The notes: generated from the sequence alone by a model not told the origin. 64,000 nucleotides of DNA from Bufo bufo (GCF_905171765.1 NC_053391.1:154437565-154501564), one strand, 5' to 3'. Positions 11,324 to 21,680 are shown, numbered from the stretch's first letter. Program-made: numbers and translations.

Positions 11324-11931
11324 TGTCACGGACGTTCCCTTGGCAGGTGCCAGGAGATCGGAGAGACTGGCAACTCATGGGTTAAATTTACAAATTGACT
11401 GTGGATCTTATTGTGTCTGTGTTTTGGTGAATGCCACACCCCTTGCTTCAGGTGTTGCTTGTTGGTAATTTACCTTTCCCATAAGTAGCCGATTCTCACT
11501 CTTGGAGGTGTGGTTTATAGATTTTCTTCCTGCCTTCTTACTAGCTGGTCAGTTGTTCTCTGTGGTGCTTCTGGAGTTGCCCGTTTTCTACTTTCAGATA
11601 AGTCTTGTCTGTTCTTATTGTTTTGGGTTTGCTATATTCCCTGTAGTTTGTATCTGGGCCTGAGACAGAGACTTCCATTCGTCCATCTGGGGAGGAATGG
11701 GTTGTCTCTGGTCCTAACCTCATTCCAGGGCCTTATAGGGATATAAGGGCCTAGTTATCCAGCATATGAATATTCCTACCTTCTAGGTCTATTCATATTA
11801 ATAGGTAATTAAAGCCCGGATTAGGGTTGTTTAGGAGGTGACCTGTTTCTTCCCTAGTTTCCAGGTCCAGTTACTGTTCCCCTTCCCTCCTTTGCTTAGT
11901 GTGGAGTTTTTCCCCAACACTGATCGTGACT
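11324..11931 (+). repeat. 3' LTR of the Gypsy chromovirus
   Basis: 608 bp, starting TGTCACGG. The last base is T where the 5' LTR has A. It is followed directly by the GCTAC target duplication and then by resumed hAT B transposase sequence. It is preceded by a purine-rich stretch GAAGAGGGGG that fits a polypurine tract. Confidence 0.92.
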
Positions 11932-13084
11932 GCTACTGGTGAAGGTGCGCCGCGTGTGTGCACATTTCTGAAAGTCATCGACAGTTGTTGTGCGACGTGA
12001 GCACGCACTGGAACTCTACGTTCCACATGTTGGCCAGGCTTTGTGAGCAGCAGAGGGCAGTAGTGAAATACTGCTGCAACATGGTCGTTGCCTTTCCAGT
12101 CAGCTTCCGCTATTCCCAAGCTATTCCCAATCGAGGAGTGGGCATGGATGTCTGACCTCTGTGAGGTTTTAAGAAAACTGATGACGACAGCAAAGTCTTG
12201 CCTGTTGGTACTCTGGCACACATGGCTGACTTCATTTTAGGCTGTCTTTCCCGTGACCCGCGTGTTATACGCATTTTAGATCATACTGATTACTTGTTGT
12301 TCACCCTTCTCGACCCCGCTACAAAGAGAACTTCTCATCTCTCATTACTCTGGTGGAGAGAACGAGCAAAATGGTGCAATACAAGAAGATCTTTGTTGAA
12401 AAATTGCTCAAAAATTTTTCATCTGACAACGCTGGCGGCAGAGTCCGTAGTTCCTTGGCCAACCGAGGAGGGGAGACAAGGGGAGCACACAGCAGTTCCA
12501 ACAGAAGCAGGGCAACACTCTCCGAAGCCTGGGACAGTTTCATGACACCCCGCCAGCACCTTCACCCTGATGCGTGGCCTAGTGTCACAAGGAGGGACCA
12601 ATTTTGGAAGATTGTGAAGGAGTACATAGCAGACCGTGTCAGCTTCCTCAATGATTCCTCAGTGCCTTACAACTACTGGGTGTCCAAGCTGGACACGTGG
12701 CACGAACTGACACTCTATGCCTTGGAGGTGCTGGCCTGCCCTGCCGCCAGCGTTTTGTCTGAGCGGGTATTTAGTGCTGCTGGTGGGATTATAACAGATA
12801 AGCGTATCCGACTGTCAACTGAAAATGTTGACAGGTTGATTCTTATAAAAATGAACAAGGCCTGGATTGACCATGACGTCTCAACTCCACCAGAGGAAAG
12901 CTGATGAACATAAAGGCACTTTAAATGTGTTGTTTATAATGTACTGAATACACTGTATTGCCATGCACCCCTTCCACCACAAACAAGGGTATGTGGTTGA
13001 ATCTTCCTTTTCTCATCCTCTTTCTCCTGTTCCATCATATCAACATGTTTATTTGATGCATATAATGCCCTCACATATATACCC

Positions 13085-13872
13085 TTTGCATATAATTTTA
13101 TAGAGGGTCAGCTGAGCTGCAGGCCCTCGCATATCATTTTTTAGAGTATCAGCTCACCAGCAGGCGCTCACCTACAATGTTTTACAGGGTCAGCTCACCA
13201 GCAGGCCCTCACATATAATTTTTAGATGGTCAGCTCACCAGCAGGCCCTCACATATAATATTTTACAGGGTCAGCTAACCAGCAAGCCTTCACCTACAAT
13301 GTTTTACAGGGTCAGCTCACCAGCAGGCCTTCACCTACAATCTTTTACAGGGTCAGCTCACCAGCAGGCCTGCACCTAAAATCTTTTACAGGGTCAGCTC
13401 ACCTGCAGGCCCTCACCTACAATCTTTTACAGGGTCAGCTCACCTATAGGCCCGCACCTAAAATCTTTTTCAGGGTCAGCTCACCTGTAGGCCTGCACCT
13501 AAAATCTTTTTTCAGGGTCAGCTCACCAGCAGGCCCTCACAAATAATTTTTTACAGGGTCAGCTCACTAGCAAGCCTTCACCTACAATCTTTTACAAGGT
13601 CATCTGATCTGCAGGCCCTTGCATATAATGTTTTAGAGGGTCAGCTCACCTGCAGGCCCTCACCTACAACCTTTTAGAGGGTCAGCTCACCAGCAGGCCC
13701 TCACCTACAATCTTTTACAGGGTCAGCTCACTTGCAGGCCCGCATCTAAAATATTTTACAGTGTCAGAGCACCAGCAGGCCAACACCTAAAATCTTTTAC
13801 AGAGTCAGCTCACCTGCAGGCCCGCACCTAAAATCTTTTACAGGGTCAGCTCACCTGCAGGCCCTCACCTAA
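13085..13872. repeat. About 42-bp tandem repeat in the hAT B 3' region
   Basis: Roughly eighteen units share the core GGGTCAGCTCACCAGCAGG and the linker CACCTACAATCTTTTACA. Spacing is 40-43 bp. The array lies between the transposase stop and the 18S-like segment, and two or three more degenerate units occur at 14110-14190. Confidence 0.92.
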
Positions 13873-13900
13873 TTATACCTAATAAGTAATTGTGCGTATG

Positions 13901-14100
13901 CTGCCTTGCTTGGATGTGGTTGACGTAGCCGTTTCTCAGGCTCCCTCTCTGGAATCGAACACTGATTCACCTTTACCAATGGTCACCATGGTTTGTGCTG
14001 AAAAGAACATCGAAAGTTGATAGGGCTGACATCCGAATGGATCGTCACCATCTCGGGGACGTGCGATCGGCCCCAGGTTATCTAGAGTCACCAAAGCGGC
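13901..14100 (-). pseudogene. 18S rRNA-derived fragment inside hAT B
   Basis: On the minus strand the segment reads, in rRNA order, CTTTGGTGACTCTAGATAAC, GGGCCGATCGCACG, CCTATCAACTTTCGATG, CCATGGTGACCA, GTTCGATTCC, GAGAGGGAGCCTGAGAAACG and CCACATCCAAG. This is the 5' domain of eukaryotic 18S rRNA, longer and better preserved than the three segments in hAT A. A small insertion follows ACGGCTAC. It lies antisense to the transposase, between the 42-bp repeat array and the 3' terminus. No other rRNA sequence flanks it, so this is a captured piece and not an rDNA unit. Confidence 0.93.
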
Positions 14101-14818
14101 AGCAGACCATCGCCCATAATGTTTTAGATGGTCAGATCAGCAGGCCCTTGCTCCAAATGTTTTTGAGGGTCACTAGCAGGCCATCAATCTGTGTTTCAAG
14201 GCTGTGTATGATGCCCTCCTTTATGTGTAACAAAGGATGTATTGTAGTGCCGGTTCCTTGTAATTTTTGGCAGCCCTTTCACTTAGTGCATAGGCTTTTT
14301 GAGTGTAGGAGTCCCACTACCTGAACAATTGTACCACAATGTGAATGAGACCCTCCTTTATGTGATATACAGGTTGTATCAGAGTGCCTCTTCCTTCTAT
14401 TTTTTTGGCAGCACTTGCACTTTATATACAAGTAAATATACAGGAAAGAATGTTTCCTAAAATTTTTTCCTCTAAAATCTATTTTATCTTCGGTTTGGTG
14501 CATATTATCGTCAGTCTGTAAAAGTGGCGTACTACTCGGACAACATTGTTCCAAGCAGCAACCTGGGAGTCCAAGATGCACCCAGACATCCTCCCCATGC
14601 TGTTCCCGAACCATTTCGGTGGTGTTTCCATCAATTTCTGACCTTTCTGACCTTTTCCTATGAACCAGGCACCCTCCTCTCAGAGCAGAGGGGTTGCCTG
14701 GTTTAATGCTCGGGTTCTCCCATTGATTTCCATTATACTCGGGTGCCCGGTTGAGCACTAGAGCGTCCTGATATGTTCGGCCAGAGCACCAGAGCACTTT
14801 AGTGCTCGATCAACACTA
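14101..14818 (+). other. hAT B 3' terminal noncoding region
   Basis: No gene is seen. The last 300 bp resemble, in reverse, the segment at 50280-50550, sharing CGGTGGTGTTTCCATCAATT-like and TCTCCCATTGATTTCCA-like blocks and the GCCAGAGCACCAGAGCACTT subterminal sequence. The end is the CACTA terminus at 14818. Confidence 0.75.
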
Positions 14819-14944
14819 CCATTACCCTCAAAAGGCATGGAAAAATAATCTCGCCATACTTGCAATAAAACTCGTATAGAAAACCGTCTGATCCAGGGGC
14901 AGAATTTCCCAAACATACCTTTATTGCTGCTTCTAACTCCTGAT
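14819..14944 (-). pseudogene. L1 ORF2 segment, RT N-terminal motif
   Basis: The minus strand encodes SAPGSDGFLYEFYCKYGEII, the KAPGPDG-type motif that opens L1 reverse transcriptases. It joins logically to the RT core at 4795-5592 once hAT B is removed, and to 15776-15895 once the MITE is removed. Confidence 0.88.
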
Positions 14945-15293
14945 TAGTGTTGGGCGCGAATATTCGAATCGCGAATATTAATCGCGAATATCGGCACTTC
15001 GAGAATTTTCAGATATTTAGAATATAGTGATATATATTCGTAATTTCGAATATTCTAGATTTTTTTTTCATCAGTAACCTCCCTTCTTGCTTGTGGGCCA
15101 ATGAGAAGGCAACAATGTCTTTGTCTGAGCTTAGCAACATGCCTAGCAACCAATAGGAAAGTAGCCTAACACTTACTATATAAGAACCTCCCCAGCAGCC
15201 ATTTTCTACAGTTTTTTTTAAAGTTCTGAGAGAGACAACAGTGTCATTGCTGTGCTCTGTTCTTCCCACACTACATTAGATAGTTAGATAGCT

Positions 15294-15324
<31 letters not shown>

Positions 15325-15775
15325 CAGATAGTTAGTGGGAGATAGTCAGTGTAGGTTATATCCTGATATAGTGTAGCTGTTGCTGTGCAGGGTGTTAGGT
15401 AGTGTGATAGGTTCTGCTGTCTGTACATACATGCACACCTGCTAAAATGTGAAGTTTCGCGTATTGCGCCAAAATATTTGCATCATTAGTGCCGATTAGT
15501 GCAATCGCGAATATATTGGAGCACTCTAACTATAAAGCCATTTTTTATGTTCAGCCGTGCCAACCATTTTCTCCAGTCTCAGGAAACTTTTAGCAGCTTG
15601 GAAAACATAGCAAAAGTGACCCACACCTGTATTTCACGCACATTATTCAAATATTACAATGCAGATTTTTTGCAATCAAGAAAATAAACTCAAATTCGCG
15701 AATATATGACGAATATTTGCCCAAATATTTGTGAAATATTGAAAATTCGAATATAGCCCCTGCCACTCATCACTA
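14945..15775. mobile_element. hAT-type MITE with TAGTG termini in L1
   Basis: 831 bp. The left end begins TAGTGTTGGGCGCGAATATT, and the reverse complement of the right end begins TAGTGATGAGTGGCAGG. Flanks CTCCTGAT (14937-14944) and CTTCTGAA (15776-15783) are an imperfect 8-bp duplication. The termini are very rich in CGAATATT-like words. It contains a (TA)n run at 15294-15320 and no transposase. Confidence 0.85.
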
Positions 15776-15895
15776 CTTCTGAAGGGAAAATTTTACTTCA
15801 AGGGATTACCTCTGTGCTTCAGTATGAACCGGAAAAGTTATAAAGTCCAAATAGGAATCCATCTTTTCCTCCGAAATATTATTAGTAGAGCTATA
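15776..15895 (-). pseudogene. L1 ORF2 segment between endonuclease and RT
   Basis: The minus-strand reading continues that of 17437 upward across the Tc1 at 15898-17434: the block KIKGAFQKHFSEL on one side is followed by YSSTNNISEEKMDSYLDFI on the other. This joins two L1 pieces without loss apart from the TA duplication. Confidence 0.85.
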
Positions 15896-15897
15896 TA

Positions 15898-17434
15898 CAG
15901 TCCTGATCAAAAGTTTAAGACCACTTGAAAAATGGCAAAAAAGAATATTTAGCATGGCTGGATCTTAACAAGGTTCCAAGTAGAGCTTCAACATGCAACA
16001 AGAAGAAATGAGAGTGAGACAAAACATTTTTTGAGCATTAAATTTAATGAAAACAACGAATAAACTGAAACAGGCTGTTTTTCAGCTGATCAAAAGTTTA
16101 GGACCACATGCCTTTAAAAGGCCAAATCTGTGCAAAGATGTGGATTCATTGTCATTTTCTGTCAGGTAGTCACACGTTGTGATGGCAAAGGCAAAACAAC
16201 TCTCCCTTTTTGAACGTGGTCGGGTTGTTGAACTGCATAAGCAAGGTCTCTCACAGCGCGCCATCGCTGCCGAGGTGGGACGCAGTAAGACAGTCATTTG
16301 GAATTTCTTAAATTATTAAATGATCCCGAGGGTTATGGAACAAAAAAGTCAAGTGGAAGACCCAAAAATTTTTAATCAGCACTGAGCCGGACACTGGACG
16401 ATCCTCGACCCAAATTAAGGCCCTTACTGGTGCTGACTGCAGCCCCATAACCATCAGACGGCTTCTGAGACTGAAGGGCTTCAAAAACAAAAAACGTCTT
16501 CAAAGACCTTGTCTCCTTGAACGCCACAGAACTGCTTGTTTGGACTTTGCAAGAGAGCACCAAACATGGGACATTCAAAGGTGGAAGAAAGTTTTATTCT
16601 CTGATGAGAAAAAATTTAACCTTGATGGTCCTGATGGTTTCCAACGTTACTGGCATGACAAGCAGATCCCACCTGAGATGTTTTCTATGCACCACAGTGG
16701 AGGGGGCGCCATAATTGTCTGGGGTGCTTTTTCCTTCAGTGGAACAATGGAGCTTCAGGAAGTGCAGGGGCGTCAAACAGCCGCTGGCTATGTCCAGATG
16801 TTGTAGAGAGCATTCCTCATGACTGAGGGCCCTCGTCTGTGTGGTAACGACTGGGTTTTTCAACAGGACAACGCTACAGTACACAATGACCGCAGGACAA
16901 GGGACTTCTTCCAGGAGAATAACATCACTCTTTTGGCCCATCCTGCGTGTTCTCCTGATCTAAATCCAATTGAGAACCTTTGGGGATGGATGGCAAGGGA
17001 AGTTTACAAAAATGGACAACAGTTCCAGACAGTAGATGGCCTTCGTGCGGCCATCTTCACCACTTGGAGAAATGTTCCCACTCACCTCATGGAAACGCTT
17101 ACATCAAGCATGCCAAAACTAATTTTTGAAGTGATAAACAATAACGGCGGAGCTACTCATTACTGAGTTCATGTTTGGAGGTTGGATTTCTGTTTTGGGG
17201 GGGGTTTAGTTTTTTTTTGGAGGTGTGGTCCTAAACGTTTGATCAGCTGAAAAACAGTCTGTTTCAGTTTATTTGTTGTTTTCATTAAATTGAATGCTCA
17301 AAAAATGTTTTGTCTCACTCCCATTTCTTCTTGTTGCATGTTGAAGCTCTACTTGGAACCTTGTTAAGATCCAGCCATGCTAAATAGATTTTTTTGCCAT
17401 TTTTCAAGTGGTCTTAAACTTTTGATCAGGACTG
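15898..17434 (+). mobile_element. Tc1-like DD34E transposon in L1
   Basis: 1537 bp with terminal inverted repeats of about 210 bp beginning CAGTCCTGATCAAAAGTTTA. The TA duplication is at 15896-15897 and 17435-17436. Each end holds two direct copies of TGATCAAAAGTTTA (outer at about 15904, inner at about 16086), the IR/DR arrangement of transposase-binding sites. The two repeats differ at only a handful of positions by eye. Confidence 0.95.
16182..17166 (+). pseudogene. Tc1 transposase, DD34E, nearly intact but broken
   Basis: The start at 16182 reads MAKAKQLSLFERGRVVELHK with a paired-like helix-turn-helix. A short duplication near 16312 shifts the frame and gives a stop. The catalytic part from 16540 has [13 protein letters not shown] (first Asp), VFQQDNATVH (second Asp) and [13 protein letters not shown] (Glu), with 34 residues between the second Asp and the Glu. 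A TAG at 16804-16806 interrupts it after GYVQML. The C-terminus ends NNNGGATHY at 17166. Only a few lesions separate it from an open gene of about 330 residues. Confidence 0.92.
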
Positions 17435-17436
17435 TA

Positions 17437-18159
17437 ATTCTGAAAAATGTTTTTGGAATGCCCCCTTTATTTTATTCGGCTCTTCAGTAATTATGCCCTC
17501 GCGTAAACGAATACTGAGTATTTCTTTTTTCTGGTCCTGATTAGATATCACTTTGGCCAGCAATTTTCCTGGACGACCGGATTCACTAAATTGTTTTTGT
17601 CCCCTGAAAAAAAGCCTCTGCTGGGCCTTTCCCAGGAGGAATTTGGAATACTCCTGGTTCGCATTCTGCATTATCCTTCTATTCTCCTCGGTTTTATTCC
17701 CGGAGAACTGATTCATCCCACTCAACACAGCTGCCTTCAAGGCCCTCTCTTTCTTTCCATACTCCCTTCCTAAATTGGTGATATTGCTAATAAGTAGGCT
17801 CCTCACAAAAGCCTTAAAGGCATCCCACAACAGTTGGATTTTAACAGATTTATAATTAACATCCCAAAATTATATCATCTCATGTTTCATCCAGTCATGA
17901 TTGTCTATTAGGGACAACCAGTAAGGATTTAGTCTAAAAGGGGGTACTACCCCTTCTCTGTCATCAGACATGCTCAATGGATACTGGCACATGATCCAAG
18001 AGTTACCTGGCTTCATATTACATATATTTAATATGTTTCAAGTATTTTTCCTTAATTAAGGCCAGGTCAATCCTGGACATGCAATTCCCAGATTTTGAAA
18101 CACAGGAATAAGCTCTCCTCCCCCATCCATAAAAACCCCAGACATCCACAAAGCCCGAC
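17437..18159 (-). pseudogene. L1 ORF2 segment, endonuclease end and linker
   Basis: The minus strand opens at 17830-17426 with MWDAFKAFVRSLLISNITNL and GKAQQRLFFRGQKQFSESGR, a lysine- and glutamine-rich linker typical between the endonuclease and RT of L1-clade ORF2. Further upstream (about 18155-18060) it encodes VDVWGFYGWG and CMSRIDLALI, the end of the APE-type endonuclease. The reading continues beyond the LTR and MITE insertion at 18160-18648. Confidence 0.85.
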
Positions 18160-18541
18160 TGTCACGGCATCTGTTGTGTGCGCTGTTACACGGTTGCCGT
18201 GCATGCTGTGGCACCTCCTTTCCCCTGGGTACTTCCCTGTCTGGTTCCCGAGGGGTTAATTATCTAGCAAGTGTGGATTTATGTGTGTCTTGGGTGTGGC
18301 CTCTAGGCTCTTTATATGTTGTGTTGTGTTGTGAGCCTGAGGTCAGTTGCCTTCAGACTTTGTGTGAGCTGAAGTGCTGCTCCTGTCCTGGATATTCAAC
18401 CTGTCCAGTGGGAGGGCCTCCTAGCTAGACATCTATGTCACCTTGATGTCTCCCCTATGTTCCCTATGTCTTTACCTTCCCTTGTATCTATGTTTGGTGT
18501 AAATTATGTGCAGGGTCTGTTGTATGTCTAGTGGTCGTTAC
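18160..18541 (+). repeat. LTR fragment inside L1, Gypsy-like
   Basis: The segment starts TGTCACGGCATCTGTTGTGT, an LTR-like TG start resembling other Gypsy LTRs here, and interrupts the L1 endonuclease. It has no coding sequence and is cut at its right side by a MITE end. No matching target duplication is found, so the class is probable, not certain. Confidence 0.5.
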
Positions 18542-18648
18542 TAGTGATGAGCGGCAGGGGTCATATTTGAATTCGCGACATTTCGCAAATATTTTGTAGA
18601 ATATTCATCGAATATTTGAAAATTCGAATATTCGTTATATTCTAGAAG
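18542..18648. mobile_element. Fragment of the TAGTG hAT MITE
   Basis: It begins TAGTGATGAGCGGCAGGGGT and continues with CGAATATT-rich sequence, matching the right terminus (inverted) of the MITE at 14945-15775. Only one end is present. Confidence 0.75.
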
Positions 18649-19443
18649 TCTGGTCTATCTTGGGATTAATAACAGAATTAAAATCCTCATTTACTAAAGT
18701 AGGACAATTCGGGCATTGCTCCAAAAAATGTTAATAGTCAATTAAGTACATAAAAGGAAAAAAAGAGGAGGAATATAAATAAAAGCTAGAATACATAGTC
18801 TTCCAGCAAGTTTTCTCATAAAGGAAAACGAATCTCCCATATTTATCAATAGAGGATGCTTCGCAGACAAAATCTATCTTTTTGTGTATAAAGACCGTCA
18901 ATCCTCTGGAGTAGCTTGTCAAAGTTGAATGAAATCTGCACCGTTGTCTCTTCAGTAAAATGTGTCTCTAGAAGACAGACAACCACTGGTAAGTGTCTCT
19001 GAACTAGGTCAAACACTGCATGTCTTTTTAACTTGTCCTCAAGTCCCCGTACATTCCAGGTCAAAAATCTTAGTCATATATCATTTAGGCAGATTAAAAA
19101 ATAAACCACATAAAAACTCAATCCCTCCCAAATCCATCCTAAGAGACGCATCACTACCCACCCATCTAAACCTCATCCTGCCCCTCAAACCCCATGATCT
19201 GTCACTAACAAGAAACAGACCTCTTTACTCAGACCATCACTCCCCCTCCCCACTAGTCCTGCCTCCGCCAAAAAAAAGAAAAACCATGACAAAAAATAAA
19301 AAGCAGGAAAAATATTGCACTACTCAGACATTGCTCCAGTCTAGCCAATCAGAGACAAGGGCCGGAGTATCAAAAATAAGTTGCTCCATTAAATGTTATC
19401 CAAAATTTAGCTGGATACAAAAAAAAAAACTTAATGTCTTTGC
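18649..19443 (-). pseudogene. L1 ORF2 start: APE-type endonuclease N-terminus
   Basis: The minus strand from 19064 reads MTWNVRGLEDKLKRHAVF, then VVVCLLETHFTEET, the opening strand and metal-binding Glu region of an APE endonuclease. Towards 18650 it encodes DFNSVINPKIDQTS, the GDFN-type motif. These are the standard endonuclease landmarks of L1 ORF2. From 19065 to 19443 lies the inter-ORF region, where I see no reading frame. Stops and frame changes show decay. Confidence 0.87.
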
Positions 19444-19499
19444 CTGGGCCGGCTCCAGGCTCATTTGGGCCCTTGGGCGATAAAGTCTCAGTGGGCCCC

Positions 19500-19800
19500 C
19501 TTACATAGTGATAACTCTCTGAGTACAGATAATGTAGTAAATGTCACCTGCAGTCCTATGTAACACCACAGATAACACAGTGATAACTATCTGACTACAG
19601 ATAATGTAGTAGTTGTCACCTGCAGTCCTATGTAAAACCACAGATAACACAGTGATGGCTATCTGAGTACAGAAAATGTAGTAGTGTTACCTGCAGTCCT
19701 ATGTGAAACCACAGATAACACTAGACCTGATAATGGTAGTATTACCTGCAGTCCTATGTAAAACCACAGATAACACTAGTCCTGATAATGTGGTAGTGTT
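19500..19800. repeat. About 72-bp tandem repeat in the GGGCCGGC element
   Basis: Three to four units each contain ACCTGCAGTCCTATGT and CCACAGATAACAC, at 19547, 19619, 19691 and a shortened one near 19745. Confidence 0.85.
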
Positions 19801-20135
19801 ACCTACGTCCTTAGTGTGCCTCCCTGTGTCTCTGCCACGAACTCCATGCTGGTGGTGACGCTGCCTCCTTTTCCATCTTCTTCTTCTTTCCCCGCACAGA
19901 ACGTCCTGATGCAGCTGTGTCAAGACATAGGAACACTGTGGGCATTGTGATGGTGACACACAGGGAAAGACACATACATATGGACAGACACTTATACGAT
20001 GTGAGATCGTCACAGCACCTGCTGTGTAGTGTATGGGGCAGGCTCACCGCCACAGTCCGCTCCATCCATTGTCTCAGCACCGCATAGTGAGTGGGAGTGC
20101 CACATTATGTACATACATGTATATGGATGAGGGAA

Positions 20136-20311
20136 AGAAATGCACAGCAAGCAGTAAAGCAAATATTCCTAAAGGCTCAGCAGCATATCCAGCCTCAGTC
20201 AGCAGTGAGTGATAAGTTATCAGTAATGACAGACTCACTTACTGCTGACTGAGGCTGGACATGCTGCTGAGCCTTTAGGAATATTTGCTTTACTGCTTGC
20301 TGTGCATTTCT
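20136..20311. repeat. Inverted repeat with arms of about 70 bp
   Basis: The left arm begins TGCACAGCAAGCAGTAAAGC and runs through GGCTCAGCAGCATATCC. The right arm is its reverse complement and ends at TGCTTGCTGTGCA. A loop of about 30 bp separates them. Confidence 0.9.
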
Positions 20312-20360
20312 CATCCTTATACATTACATTATATGTGGTAACCTGAGGTTAGGTATACTG

Positions 20361-20376
20361 GGGGGGGGGGGGGGGT
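20361..20376. repeat. Poly-G run
   Basis: Sixteen consecutive G within the GGGCCGGC element; length may be unreliable in assembly. Confidence 0.8.
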
Positions 20377-20812
20377 GTCTAAGGAATTCCCCCACAAAGA
20401 GGTTTGTTGCTCAATTCATTATTTTCCTATTAGTGGAGGCTGGGGGGCGATCCCTCCACAAAAACACCACACCATGCATTAGTCCTGCAGCCGCCCCCTC
20501 ATGTTACTGGTGTGTGGTGTCAGTGGTCACATGTCTGCCCTGCTCCTGGTTTCCTTGGCGCTCTGCTGTTTCTTCAGCGGCACTCCCGCTGCTGATCAGC
20601 TCCACCCCTGCTGTGATCACGTGCACGTTCCTCCAGTCCTCCTCTAATCTGCTGGAGATCCTGTCAGGTGGCAGCGCAGTGCAGCAGCAGCATAAAGTTA
20701 AAGTACGTCAAAATGTTTAAAGGGGCCGCAGAAACGAGTGGGCCCCTAAGGAATAGGTGGCCCCGGCACTTGCCCGGGTATGCCGGGTGCTAATGCCGGC
20801 CCTGGTCTTTGG

Positions 20813-21680
20813 CCTGTAAATGTTTTTTAACAGCCAAAAAACTGCGTCTCTTTTCTTAAATCTCTTTCGAAAAGTCCAGAAAGAAGGACAGTTTACTGCC
20901 ATTATATAGAATAGGAGGACACTCCCTGGTCCTCTTTAAGAGCATGTCTCTATCCCGGGAAACAAGAATCTTTGCCAGGAGTACCTGAGGCTGCATTTCA
21001 AGAGTTGGTTTACCCCCGGGGATCCGATGGGCCCTCTCTACTAAAAATAAAAAGACGAGAAGTATTCCTTTCTAAAATTTTCAAGGACCAGAGACTATCA
21101 TTCCCAAAGGATTTTTTGTCCTCTGTGCCCGCAGGAAGCCCCAGAATTCTCACGTTAGATCGTCTCGACCTATCTTCCAGATTGACAGTTTTTTTTTTTT
21201 GGAGAATATTATATTCCATTTTTAATGTGGCGATTTCAGATTTAAATATTTTCGTGCTCCAACGAGCCAATGGTCTTTTCTATGGTGGTGACTCTTTCCT
21301 ATGACCCCATCTCCGTATCTTTGTTACATCGTCTCTAATTAAAGAGACATCGGACTAGACTGTCCCCAGCTGCATTGCAATATCTTGTATCACTTTTCTG
21401 TTATTTTTGACAGTGGCTAGAATCTCCTCTAATGGAGAGAGGTACCCACTATAAGTATCCATTTCCTCCACCCTCTCCCAATCTCTACACTGAGCGTAAT
21501 CATCCACTGCCTCCAATCTTAAACCAGCAGTACTTTTTTTTGGCAATGAATCCGGCTTCCCTTTTTGTCCAATTCTTGTATATATACTTGGTGATTTTAA
21601 AAACTGGTCAAATTTTACAGCCTCTGCAGATCTTTTTCCTGTTTTTGACAACGACAAGTCTGTTGAGCGCCTGTTTTGCT
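20813..21680 (-). pseudogene. L1 ORF1 (RNA-binding coiled-coil/RRM protein)
   Basis: The minus strand begins near 21657 with MSLSKTGKRSAEAVKFDQFL, contains EEMDTYSGYLSPLEEILATV, then LEDRSRRSNVRILGLPAGTE at about 21170-21110. That last block is the conserved start of the RRM in L1 ORF1 proteins. Downstream, towards 20900, the remains of the C-terminal domain (DMLLK, then SFFLDFSKE in other frames) are visible. ORF1p binds L1 RNA as a trimer. Frameshifts and stops interrupt all parts. Confidence 0.82.

Larger units (their letters stand above)
7430..11931 (+). mobile_element. Ty3/Gypsy chromovirus, internally deleted, with two LTRs and a 5-bp duplication
   Basis: Two direct LTRs that begin TGTCACGGACGTTCCC flank the element. 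The 5-bp target duplication GCTAC is present at 7425-7429 and 11932-11936, so the boundaries are firm. Between the LTRs are gag remains, then the end of integrase and a chromodomain; protease, RT and RNase H are gone. A Tc1 transposon sits inside at 9469-11025. The Gypsy landed in the transposase of hAT B. Confidence 0.93.
5867..12904 (+). pseudogene. hAT transposase copy B, split by a Gypsy insertion
   Basis: The exon-like coding runs 5867-7429 and resumes at 11937-12904. The N-terminal part is acidic (EVEEEVVDDEVTDPTWEG near 6086-6140). A BED-type finger remnant follows with VVCNLCRTKMSRG near 6354-6392, then KVHLTTDTWTSAFGQG near 6860-6900, DNGRNLVAALELGKLTHIPC near 7300-7360, and NSTFHMLARLCEQQ near 12010-12050. 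The C-terminal 183 codons at 12353-12904 are open and include the dimerisation motif ALEVLACPAASVLSERVFSA followed by GGIITDKRIRLS. Frameshifts before that inactivate the gene. The C-terminus is the best preserved part and suggests moderate age. Confidence 0.88.
5593..14818 (+). mobile_element. hAT transposon copy B, full span with nested insertions
   Basis: Both ends are recognisable. The left begins TAGTGTTAATCGAGCATG, and the reverse complement of the right end begins TAGTGTTGATCGAGCACT; both continue into CTTGGCCGAACA or CTGGCCGAACA. The order is 5' region, transposase, then 3' tandem repeats. The interior is split by a Gypsy element at 7430-11931. The element interrupts an L1 whose coding continues on both sides (4795-5592 and 14819-14944). 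The 8 bp on either side (CTAAGGAC and CCATTACC) do not match, so the target duplication is lost or the site was altered. Confidence 0.85.
19444..20804. mobile_element. Non-autonomous hAT-like element with GGGCCGGC termini
   Basis: 1361 bp. The left end begins CTGGGCCGGCTCCAGG, and the reverse complement of the right end begins CAGGGCCGGCATTAGC. Flanking 8-bp copies GTCTTTGC (19436-19443) and GTCTTTGG (20805-20812) indicate a target duplication. It contains a tandem repeat and a hairpin (listed separately) and no transposase. It splits the L1 between ORF1 and ORF2. Confidence 0.88.

Noticed and set aside
13085..13872. Possible CRISPR-like array because of regular 42-bp spacing
   Set aside because: Units are contiguous with no unique spacers, and the genome is eukaryotic; it is a plain tandem repeat.
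18962..19483. 173-codon plus-strand frame
   Set aside because: It is the antisense shadow of the L1 endonuclease and inter-ORF region on the minus strand.
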